Shown here: positions 1 to 6,187 of the stretch, one piece after another
Numbering within the stretch: the stretch's first letter is position 1
Layout: every line of letters starts with the position of its first letter
Assembly (NCBI GenBank): GCA_963787195.1
Contig: CAWBCI010000010.1
Coordinates: 1-17,775 of the forward strand
DNA length: 17,775 nucleotides
Source of the DNA: CAWBCI01 sp963787195
GTDB taxonomy: Bacteria > Bacteroidota > Bacteroidia > Bacteroidales > JAGOPY01
Direction of reading: 5' to 3'
Notes under the pieces: model-generated
The model's database searches: none
What the model was told of the DNA's origin: nothing
The model's input: only the letters and a program-made list of their open reading frames with translations
Position numbers and translations under genes: made by a program

Positions 1-1504
1 CGAGTTTCCATGGATAAAAAACATCTGAGGAAGGACCCGTTATCCTAAGATCAAGGTCATTTACGAGCATGGGGTTTGAAGGATCGAGCTGCTTGCTGAC
101 AGGATTGCCGGCAGGATCCGTCCAACATATGGTCACTTTCAGGGGCCGGCTTCCGTCAGACTGTATCTCGCGACTATACTGCCCCCCGTTACTGAGGCTT
201 AGTTCATCGATTGGGTTATTATTTACATCATCTAGTGATATTAATTCAGCAGCCGTGTACACATTGATCAGTCCCCATCCGAATTTATAATCCGGACCAG
301 GATTAGGACCTGTTTCATCAGTCGTATGGATGGCAAGGGCTTTAAGTGTAGCTGATCTCATGTACTGGCCATGGGTATTGTGATAATGTTCCTGTAAAAG
401 GGCAAGGCTGCCGGTCACGCTTGAAGCGCTGAATGAAGATCCGCTCATGGTATAATATGCGTCATCACTTTCGCTATCCGTTGAATAGGTATTCACACCT
501 TTTGCAACAAGGTCAGGCTTAATACGGCCATCGTCGGCAGGGCCACAGGCGCTGTAATCTGCCAGATGAATACTCTCCGGGGTCCTTAATTCATCCTCTT
601 CATATATTGCGCCAACAACCAGGTTATTCTTACATACCGAACGCTGTGTCAGGCAATCATAGCCTTCAGTCCCACCGTCGGGATAAGCAGGTCCGGCACC
701 GTTGAAGTCCCCGCGATCATTTCCTGATGCTTTTATAATGAGGTAATAAGGGGCAAGATAAGCTATGCTGTCCCAGCTTCTTGAAGTAGCGTCATAGAAT
801 CCGAAGAGATAATCTTCAAGGGTGCTGACACTTTCATCACCATTCCATTGCCAGGCTCCATTACCATCCTGATACCAGCCCCTGATCCAACTATAGGAAT
901 GATTCGATAAAAGCATCCCATTGGCAGCGGCCTGGGCCATTTCGGCATCATCATCATTCCAGTCGAATGCATTCAGATGGGCTTCATAAGCCATGCCTTT
1001 TGCATGAGGGTCTATGCCCGTTGCAATTATTGAGCCTGCGATATGGGTTGAATGGTAATTGGTTGCAGAAGAGCCATCACCGATAGTTATCCGGCCGCTC
1101 AATTCCCTGTGGCTGAGCAAAGGGGTACCTCCATCCCATTCCCCCAGTTCAGAACCGTCCAGGGAAGAGCCTGTAAGTGCTATACCGGCACAATTAGCTT
1201 CCGGCCATAACTTATATGCCATGCTGGTACGTGCTGCTCCTGAGTTATTGGTCGTTAAATACTGGGGTTTTCCATTTAAAATATACTGTAATTCAAGCGT
1301 ACTATGGCTGCTTTCAATGCGGACAGGGAGATTATTCTCCAGTGCAAATGCTTCAGCAGATGCCCTGGAAAGTTTCCATTGCAGGCTTTGTCGTTCAGCA
1401 TAATTTTGAAGGGATTTTTTTTCTGCACCAGTTTGTGCATGAAGGCTGGCAAACATAACTAGCATCAGCAAGCTGCCAGTTAAGGACATCATTTGTTTTT
1501 TCAT
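1..1504 (-). CDS. Secreted subtilisin-like (S8) serine protease, C-terminus cut by window edge
   Basis: This frame is open from the ATG at 1504 to the left edge, about 501 codons without a stop. Residues 1-23 form a Sec signal peptide (MKKQMMSLTGSLLMLVMF, then A-rich, ending near HAQ), followed by a roughly 90-residue probable propeptide. The subtilase triad is readable: Asp124 in GEWDGG, His151 in YHSTHIAGS and Ser357 in MSGSSFSASSVTG. Downstream, WTDPAGNP (from residue 461) and LVNDLDLRITGP resemble the C-terminal beta-barrel of KP-43-type subtilases. The protein should be an exported endopeptidase acting outside the cell or at its surface. A T9SS sorting domain may lie beyond the edge, but that is only inference. 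The closest upstream gene on the same strand is the SDR gene, but a separate promoter lies in between. The family is clear; the substrate is unknown. Confidence 0.9.
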   Translation of the reverse strand, partial: MKKQMMSLTGSLLMLVMFASLHAQTGAEKKSLQNYAERQSLQWKLSRASAEAFALENNLPVRIESSHSTLELQYILNGKPQYLTTNNSGAARTSMAYKLWPEANCAGIALTGSSLDGSELGEWDGGTPLLSHRELSGRITIGDGSSATNYHSTHIAGSIIATGIDPHAKGMAYEAHLNAFDWNDDDAEMAQAAANGMLLSNHSYSWIRGWYQDGNGAWQWNGDESVSTLEDYLFGFYDATSRSWDSIAYLAPYYLIIKASGNDRGDFNGAGPAYPDGGTEGYDCLTQRSVCKNNLVVGAIYEEDELRTPESIHLADYSACGPADDGRIKPDLVAKGVNTYSTDSESDDAYYTMSGSSFSASSVTGSLALLQEHYHNTHGQYMRSATLKALAIHTTDETGPNPGPDYKFGWGLINVYTAAELISLDDVNNNPIDELSLSNGGQYSREIQSDGSRPLKVTICWTDPAGNPVSKQLDPSNPMLVNDLDLRITGPSSDVFYPWKL

Positions 1505-1575
1505 GTTTGGATTTTGTATTAACTAATTTTCCACCAAATTTGTTAATACGGACGGTGTGTGGTGAATAATCACTG

Positions 1576-1605
1576 CAAATATAAAAACTATTTTTATATA
1601 TGCAA
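1576..1605 (-). promoter_or_regulatory. Predicted Bacteroidota promoter of the S8 protease gene
   Basis: Read on the minus strand, a -7 box TATATTTG (1576-1583) fits TAnnTTTG, with TTG (1603-1605) 19 nt upstream as a partial -33 box. The implied start lies near 1570, giving a leader of about 65 nt before the ATG at 1504. Confidence 0.45.
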
Positions 1606-1623
1606 TATATACAACTTTATTTT

Positions 1624-2325
1624 TCAAGGGGTTTTCAAGGACACTGGGATTATTTTTCCATTAATAAATTTATGGCCCTTAAGTGCGAATTCACCAATAA
1701 ATTCGGCCATTTCAAAAGCTGTGAGGGGAGCTTTGTAGCCGGGAAAGGCCTGTTCCAACATCTCAGTTTGGGCGCTTCCCAGGGCAAGGCAGTTTACTGA
1801 TATACACTTTTCCGAGAATTCCTCCGCCATGCATTCAGTCATCACGGCTAATGCAGCTTTGCTTGCACTGTATAAAGAAAGCCCGGGAAATTTCACACTC
1901 CCCTGGTAGCCTCCCATACTACCTATATTAACTATATGGGCAGGATTGTTAAAGTGTTTATAAAGTTTTTTTGAAAGAAGAAAAGCACTTTTAACATTGG
2001 CTCCGAATATCAGGTCGAAATCTTCTCCCTCAAACTCCTGAAAGGGCTTATTGATGAGTAAGCCGGCATTATTGATGAGAATATCTATCCCACCCATTTT
2101 GCTTAATATATCCGGTACCAGGATATTATAATCATCCCCAAGCAGGTCAAATGAATAAGGATGGATCCGGGCATCAGCATTTTCCTTCAGGCAAATATCT
2201 TTTAAGTCCTTCAGTTTTTCAAAATTCCTGGAAATAATAAAAATATTGTTATCCGGATCTTTTGCAAGAATCCTCACAAGTTCATATCCTATACCCCTGC
2301 TGGCCCCTGTAATGATGATATTCAT
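1624..2325 (-). CDS. Short-chain dehydrogenase/reductase (SDR) family NAD(P)-dependent oxidoreductase
   Basis: A 233-residue classical SDR, the usual length for a single Rossmann domain. The cofactor-binding glycine motif TGASRGIG is at residues 6-13, NNAG at 85-88, and the catalytic set is Asn110, Ser136 (NIGSM), Tyr152 and Lys156 (YSASK). It should therefore be an active cytoplasmic NAD(P)(H)-dependent alcohol dehydrogenase or ketoreductase. The Arg at position 10 of TGASRG is common in NADP-preferring members, which is only a weak hint. The C-terminal part normally sets substrate and is not diagnostic here. FabG-like and sepiapterin-reductase-like members cannot be told apart by eye. It is divergent from the DUF4783 gene (110 bp between starts) and has a good promoter of its own, so it is probably monocistronic. 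Confidence 0.88.
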   Translation of the reverse strand: MNIIITGASRGIGYELVRILAKDPDNNIFIISRNFEKLKDLKDICLKENADARIHPYSFDLLGDDYNILVPDILSKMGGIDILINNAGLLINKPFQEFEGEDFDLIFGANVKSAFLLSKKLYKHFNNPAHIVNIGSMGGYQGSVKFPGLSLYSASKAALAVMTECMAEEFSEKCISVNCLALGSAQTEMLEQAFPGYKAPLTAFEMAEFIGEFALKGHKFINGKIIPVSLKTP

Positions 2326-2363
2326 ATTATTTTCAGATTTAATTGATTTAATTATACTTATGG

Positions 2364-2394
2364 CAAAATTATTGATTCATAAGCTGAAAGCAAA
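2364..2394 (-). promoter_or_regulatory. Predicted Bacteroidota sigma-ABfr-type promoter of the SDR gene
   Basis: On the minus strand, TTTG (2391-2394), exactly 19 nt, then TAATTTTG (2364-2371). This matches both the -33 and -7 consensus elements of Bacteroidota housekeeping promoters. The predicted start near 2357-2360 gives a leader of roughly 33 nt before the ATG at 2325. It is the best promoter match in the window. Confidence 0.65.
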
Positions 2395-2415
2395 GCTAAG
2401 TTCGGATTAATATCA

Positions 2416-2423
2416 TATTTTTG
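2416..2423 (+). promoter_or_regulatory. Possible -7 box for the DUF4783-nadC-yihY operon
   Basis: TATTTTTG fits TAnnTTTG, but no TTTG is found 19-21 nt upstream, and the implied leader before the ATG at 2436 is only about 6-8 nt. It is a weak candidate, kept because it is the only -7-like site before this operon. Confidence 0.28.
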
Positions 2424-2435
2424 TAAAAAAAAGGA

Positions 2436-2849
2436 ATGAATTCACTCAGGTCGCAAGTTTTCGGAATTATTTTACTTGTTATGACGAGTCTGCTTGCCGG
2501 AAACAATGGTTTTGGCCAGTCTGATCCCTTTGAGCCTGTTGTAAATGCCTTGAAGCAGGGGAATGCCAAATCTCTTGCAGCTACCTTCAACACTACGATT
2601 GACCTGGGATTGCCTGAAAAAGACAATTCTTACAGTAAATCCCAGGCTGAAATGGTGCTGAAAGATTTTTTCCGGGAAAATCCTCCCACTTCCTTTATCA
2701 TTGACCAAAAAGGCAAAACTGACGAATTATCTCATTTTGCCATTGGCACTTACAATTGCCACGAAAATTCCTATCAGGTCTATATCCAGATTAAAAATGA
2801 AGATGATAAATTCCTGGTAAATAAAATTAAATTCGAACTGAAAAAATAA
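2436..2849 (+). CDS. DUF4783-like small exported protein
   Basis: A 137-residue protein with an N-terminal hydrophobic signal segment (about residues 8-27, ending NNGFGQ) and a small mixed domain of about 110 residues. The domain begins DPFEPVVNALKQGNAKSLA and contains a VYIQIKNEDDKFLVNKIKFELKK C-terminal strand pattern. This agrees with the DUF4783 family of Bacteroidota, which looks like an NTF2/lumazine-binding-type fold and has no known biochemical role. No lipobox cysteine follows the signal, so it is probably periplasmic rather than a lipoprotein. It ends 11 nt before nadC and is likely co-transcribed with it. The pairing with nadC is, as I recall it, common in this phylum, but nothing in the sequence links it mechanistically to NAD synthesis. 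The family call is from memory of the sequence pattern. Confidence 0.8.
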   Translation: MNSLRSQVFGIILLVMTSLLAGNNGFGQSDPFEPVVNALKQGNAKSLAATFNTTIDLGLPEKDNSYSKSQAEMVLKDFFRENPPTSFIIDQKGKTDELSHFAIGTYNCHENSYQVYIQIKNEDDKFLVNKIKFELKK

Positions 2850-2860
2850 TTTTACCCTGG

Positions 2861-3697
2861 ATGAATATTGACGAAATCATCAGGAAAGCCCTCGAAGAAG
2901 ATCTGGGCGACGGGGATCATACATCCCTTTCAACTATTCCTGAAAATGCTACGGGAAAAGCCAGGTTGATCATAAAACAACAAGGTATTTTAGCAGGCCT
3001 TGAAATTGCTGAAAAAGTTTTTAATATTCTCGATCCGGATATAATATTTAAAAAACTCCTTCCTGATGGCTCCCATGTAAAACCAGGGGATATCGCCTTC
3101 GAGATAAGCGGAAGAGCCCGGTCCATATTATCCGGGGAAAGGCTGGCCCTGAATTTTATGCAAAGATTAAGCGGGATCGCCAGCTTCACAGCGAAGCTTG
3201 TTGAAATTACAAAAGCATATCCTGTCAAATTGCTGGATACCCGGAAGACCACCCCCCTTCTCAGGGAGCTTGAAAAATATGCAGTCAGGACCGGAGGAGG
3301 TGAAAACCACCGCATGGGATTATATGATATGATCCTGATTAAGGACAATCATGTGGACTTTGCAGGGGGGATAAGCAATGCCATAGAAGCCAGCCGGACA
3401 TATTTGCAGAACAATGGCAAATCAATGAAGATAGAGATTGAAGTGCGGAATTTTGATGAGCTGAGACAAGTCCTTGAAAAGGGTGGTGTTGACCGGATTA
3501 TGCTCGACAATTTTAGTCCGCAGGATATGCAGAGAGCTGTCAAAATCATTGATCACCGTTGTGAAACCGAAGCTTCAGGTGGCATCAGCATCGAAAACAT
3601 TCAGCAATATGCCGCCACCGGGGTGGATTTCATTTCTGTCGGTGCCCTCACACATCAGATCCAAAGTATGGACATGAGTTTGAAAGCGACTTTTTAA
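2861..3697 (+). CDS. nadC: Nicotinate-nucleotide pyrophosphorylase (quinolinate phosphoribosyltransferase, carboxylating)
   Basis: NadC converts quinolinate and PRPP to nicotinate mononucleotide, CO2 and pyrophosphate, the entry of the de novo route into NAD synthesis in the cytoplasm. At 278 residues it has the family length. Visible signatures are GDGDHTS (17-22), ERLALNFMQRLSGIA (93-107), DTRKTTP (126-132), GGGENHRMGLYD (145-156), Lys161 in IKDNH, EIEVRN (192-197), LDNF (215-218), ASGGIS (238-243) and VGALTHQ (260-266). These supply the quinolinate- and phosphate-binding residues, and I see no missing active-site position. It is the middle gene of a plus-strand run: 11 nt after the DUF4783 stop and 15 nt before the YihY-family start, which suggests one transcript. 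Confidence 0.97.
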   Translation: MNIDEIIRKALEEDLGDGDHTSLSTIPENATGKARLIIKQQGILAGLEIAEKVFNILDPDIIFKKLLPDGSHVKPGDIAFEISGRARSILSGERLALNFMQRLSGIASFTAKLVEITKAYPVKLLDTRKTTPLLRELEKYAVRTGGGENHRMGLYDMILIKDNHVDFAGGISNAIEASRTYLQNNGKSMKIEIEVRNFDELRQVLEKGGVDRIMLDNFSPQDMQRAVKIIDHRCETEASGGISIENIQQYAATGVDFISVGALTHQIQSMDMSLKATF

Positions 3698-3712
3698 AGT
3701 TTAAAAGACCAG

Positions 3713-4675
3713 GTGAAAGAACTTTTCCTTAAAATAAAAGCATATTTCAAAGAGATCATTGATCTTATCCTTGCACCTTTAATTTTTATCTCTAAAAAAT
3801 TAATACTTCCCGGCTTCAAGGGTGTACCTCTCTATGATGTCATAGTATTTTTCATACGTGGGATGCAAAAAAGTTCTGTTATGCTGCGGGCCAACGCCCT
3901 GGCTTTTACTTTTATAATGGCCTTTGTTCCCGCAGTACTTTTTTTCTTCAACCTGATTCCATATATCCCTATTTCAGGACTCAGGGACAATATTATGCTG
4001 ACCCTTCAGCAAGCCTTGCCAACAGAAGCTTTCCTCACCGTGAAAACAACTATAGAGGATATAATTACCAGGCAAAGAGGCGGGCTTGTTTCTTTCAGCT
4101 TCCTGATTTCCATATATTTTGCAAGTGATGGAATTATTGGAATCATGAATTCCTTCAACCAATCCTCCCATTCGGTTGAAACCCGCTCAGCTGTTCAAAA
4201 AAGACTTATCTCACTGCTCCTGGTTTTCTTATTGTCCATCGTACTGATTATCTCCTCCGCCGTACTCGCCCTTTCATCGCTGGTGATCAATTATTTCGAC
4301 ATGCATCATATTATTCAGGGAACTTTTGCTATATTCCTTTTAGGGATCGGGAAATGGGCCATCATTATTTTGATGGTATTGTCAGGTTTTTCCCTCATCT
4401 ATTACCTGGCTCCCGCAAAAAGGGGGAGTTTCCCATTCTTCTCAGCAGGTTCCATATTCGGCACCTTTCTCTCCCTGGTATCCTTTCTCGGATTTAGCTT
4501 TTTTATAGATAATTTCGGAACTTACAATAAATTTTATGGTTCAATGGGTACCATTATAGTTATTAATGTATGGGTAAATCTGAACGCATTAAGTCTTTTG
4601 ATCGGTTATGAGCTGAATGCAAGTATTTATTCTGCCAGAAGATATTTTCGAAAGAATGGCCCTGCCGGAGACTAG
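3713..4675 (+). CDS. YihY/BrkB (UPF0761) family inner-membrane protein
   Basis: A 320-residue polytopic membrane protein with six hydrophobic segments, at about 63-86, 125-145, 165-192, 204-232, 245-265 and 279-300. The family signature toward the end is present: YNKFYGSMGTIIVINVWVN (271-289) followed by IGYELNA (297-303). The first conserved block, LRANALAFTFIMAFVPAV (58-75), is also typical. The start is GTG at 3713, 15 nt after the nadC stop. The next in-frame ATG (codon 51) would come just before the first membrane segment and remove the amphipathic N-terminal region, so GTG is preferred. Older databases call this family ribonuclease BN; that name is wrong for the family, whose transport or other role remains unsettled. 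Probable third gene of the DUF4783-nadC operon. Confidence 0.88.
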   Translation: MKELFLKIKAYFKEIIDLILAPLIFISKKLILPGFKGVPLYDVIVFFIRGMQKSSVMLRANALAFTFIMAFVPAVLFFFNLIPYIPISGLRDNIMLTLQQALPTEAFLTVKTTIEDIITRQRGGLVSFSFLISIYFASDGIIGIMNSFNQSSHSVETRSAVQKRLISLLLVFLLSIVLIISSAVLALSSLVINYFDMHHIIQGTFAIFLLGIGKWAIIILMVLSGFSLIYYLAPAKRGSFPFFSAGSIFGTFLSLVSFLGFSFFIDNFGTYNKFYGSMGTIIVINVWVNLNALSLLIGYELNASIYSARRYFRKNGPAGD

Positions 4676-4696
4676 CTGATAGTCTTATACTAATTC

Positions 4697-4727
4697 TTTC
4701 TCTCCGATGTGAAATTGCGTATTTTTG
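4697..4727 (+). promoter_or_regulatory. Predicted promoter of the gpsA-like gene
   Basis: TTTC (4697-4700, three of four -33 bases), a 19-nt spacer, then TATTTTTG (4720-4727) fitting TAnnTTTG. The predicted start near 4732 gives a leader of about 40 nt to the ATG at 4775. It suggests gpsA is transcribed separately from the nadC operon. Confidence 0.5.
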
Positions 4728-4774
4728 TCGCTTCAGGAAATAGGAAATTATCATCCAGTCAATAATTAATACAG

Positions 4775-5755
4775 ATGGATCAACAAAATATTATGTTTGT
4801 CGGAGCCGGAGCTATCGGTACTTCCATGGGCAATTCCCTTGCAAAAAACCCATTTTTGGATATAACACTGCTTTCAATTGAAGAAGAGGTGGTTCTTTCA
4901 ATTAATGAAAGCCATATCAACCAGAAATATTTTCCGACACTTCCCCTGAACCCGCGCATGAAAGCGACTATGGATATTGAATTGCTACGGGATGCAGATA
5001 TAATTTTACTGGGAATCCCTTCTGTGCAAACAGTTAAGTATATCCGTGAACATAAAAAATACCTGAAGGACTCTACTATCATCGTAAACCTTGCAAAAGG
5101 TTTCGGAGAGCATAATAAAACCATAACAGAATGTCTGGAAGACACGGTTCCCAACCCTGTATTTACGCTCAAGGGGCCTACTTTTGCCAGAGATATCATG
5201 AACAATCAGCCCACGGCCTTTACGCTTGCCGGTCGCGATGAATCGGTTTTTGAACTTTTCAGGGATATTTGCCGGGGTACGAATATTTACCTGGATTTCA
5301 CTACAGATATCAGAGGAGTTGAAATCCTGAGTATCCTGAAAAACATTTACGCCATAGTGGTTGGAATTGCCGATGCACATTTCGACTCTCCCAATCTGCG
5401 CTTCCTGGTACTTACCAAAGCCTTCAAGGAAATGCGAAAGATATTGCTGCATTTTGGCGGAGAACAGGAAACTATTTTCCGCTATTGCGGATACGGAGAT
5501 TTCAGCCTGACTGCCCTGAATGACCTGAGCCGTAACCGCACACTCGGTCTGCTCATTGGAAAAGGATTTTTTAGCAGTGATATTTCTGATAAAGTTATAC
5601 TTGAAGGGAAAATTGCTGTAAATGTCTTTACAGAAGAGATCTCCAAAACCATGGACATAGAGAACTACCCTATTATCCAGGAACTTTACAAAGTATTTAA
5701 CGACACTTATGATATTTCGGCTTTCGTCAGCAGGATATTGGCTACGGAGGATTAG
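4775..5755 (+). CDS. gpsA: NAD(P)H-dependent glycerol-3-phosphate dehydrogenase, divergent GpsA
   Basis: A 326-residue protein with the GpsA layout: an N-terminal Rossmann domain (about 1-180) and an all-helical C-terminal domain (about 181-326). It has the nucleotide loop GAGAIGTSMG (10-19), INESHINQKYFP (43-54, the usual NxxHxNxxYFP), AKGFG (107-111), GPTFA (134-138), the catalytic-lysine block GVEILSILKNIYAIVVG (181-197, Lys189), YGDFSLT (240-246) and SRNRTLG (252-258). It should reduce dihydroxyacetone phosphate to sn-glycerol 3-phosphate for phospholipid synthesis in the cytosol. The glycine loop reads GAGAIGT where most GpsA have GxGxWGT, and the C-terminal block has CGYGDF rather than AGLGDL. 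It may be a lineage variant or a paralog. It is followed directly by a tandem heptamer array and then the convergent alaS. Confidence 0.85.
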   Translation: MDQQNIMFVGAGAIGTSMGNSLAKNPFLDITLLSIEEEVVLSINESHINQKYFPTLPLNPRMKATMDIELLRDADIILLGIPSVQTVKYIREHKKYLKDSTIIVNLAKGFGEHNKTITECLEDTVPNPVFTLKGPTFARDIMNNQPTAFTLAGRDESVFELFRDICRGTNIYLDFTTDIRGVEILSILKNIYAIVVGIADAHFDSPNLRFLVLTKAFKEMRKILLHFGGEQETIFRYCGYGDFSLTALNDLSRNRTLGLLIGKGFFSSDISDKVILEGKIAVNVFTEEISKTMDIENYPIIQELYKVFNDTYDISAFVSRILATED

Positions 5756-5760
5756 TTTTT

Positions 5761-5865
5761 AGTCGTTAGTCGTTAGTCGTTAGTCGTTAGTCGTTAGTCG
5801 TTAGTCGTTAGTCGTTAGTCGTTGGTCGTTAGTCGTTAGTCGTTGGTCAGCAGTCAGCAGTCAAG
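5761..5865. repeat. Tandem heptamer array (AGTCGTT)n after gpsA
   Basis: Twelve uninterrupted 7-nt units of (A/G)GTCGTT occupy 5761-5844, with the G variant only at 5824. They decay into GGTCAGC, AGTCAGC and AGTCAAG up to 5865. The array begins 5 nt after the gpsA stop codon. A short relic of the same unit (AGTCGTT GGTCGGA, 17288-17301) overlaps the stop codon of the last protease gene. There are no spacers, so it is not CRISPR. It is likely to vary in length by slippage. Confidence 0.95.
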
Positions 5866-5898
5866 AAGAAGTTTTAAACTTATAACTATTTCACTTCA

Positions 5899-5945
5899 AC
5901 TTTGCATTTTGCACTTTGCATTTGAAATTGAACTTTGAACTTTGG
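5899..5945. repeat. Degenerate TTTGCA/TTTGAA low-complexity repeat
   Basis: A run of imperfect 6-8-nt units built on ACTTTGCA, ATTTTGCA, ATTTGAAA and GAACTTTG. It has no coding potential and lies between the heptamer array and the REP-like hairpin in the 5756-6187 spacer. Confidence 0.7.
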
Positions 5946-5970
5946 GTTTCCCTCTGCATCCCGCTGGCGG

Positions 5971-6179
5971 ATCCCCGCCTGCGCGAGGATGACGGGGTCA
6001 GCTTGATTCAGTGAAAAGCGGCGCGGCACCCCATAAAGATTTATAATGTGTGCCGCGCCGCTTTTCCTTTATGCGATTCAACGTCATCCCGGCGAAAGCC
6101 GGGATCTGTCAGCTATCAGCAATGCAGCAATCAAAATCTTTTTCACCTTATCACCTTATCACTTTTTCACTTTTCCACC
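5971..6179. repeat. Mosaic intergenic element, copy A (REP - long hairpin - inverted REP - octamers)
   Basis: The order is: a REP-like imperfect hairpin ATCCCCGCCTGCGCGAGGAT (5971-5990) followed by GACG; a 17-bp perfect inverted repeat (6013-6066); an oppositely oriented REP-like hairpin, CGTC then ATCCCGGC-GAAA-GCCGGGAT (6086-6105); AATCAAAATCTT; and five TT(A/T)TCAC(C/T)-type octamers (6140-6179). A second copy of nearly identical length and order is at 17449-17656. It fills the gap between the convergent gpsA and alaS genes. It fits a BIME- or MITE-like dispersed element. No transposase gene is in the window. Confidence 0.85.
6013..6066. terminator. Long hairpin between gpsA and alaS, possible bidirectional terminator
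   Basis: Arms 6013-6029 (GAAAAGCGGCGCGGCAC) and 6050-6066 are perfectly complementary over 17 bp, with a 20-nt loop. The GC core carries AAAA on one side and TTTT on the other, so on either strand a GC stem runs into a short U-tract. Its position between two convergent stop codons fits a shared terminator for gpsA and alaS. The loop is longer than in a classical terminator, and the same hairpin is part of a dispersed element. Confidence 0.6.
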
Positions 6180-6187
6180 AATACCCA

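Noticed and set aside
69..1458. Short open frames on the plus strand in 69-1458 and on the minus strand at 763-972
   Set aside because: They all lie inside the subtilase gene in other frames; the long minus-strand frame carries signal peptide, triad and C-terminal barrel motifs.
5761..5865. CRISPR-like array
   Set aside because: Units are only 7 nt and contiguous, with no spacers and no cas genes nearby, so it is a simple tandem repeat.
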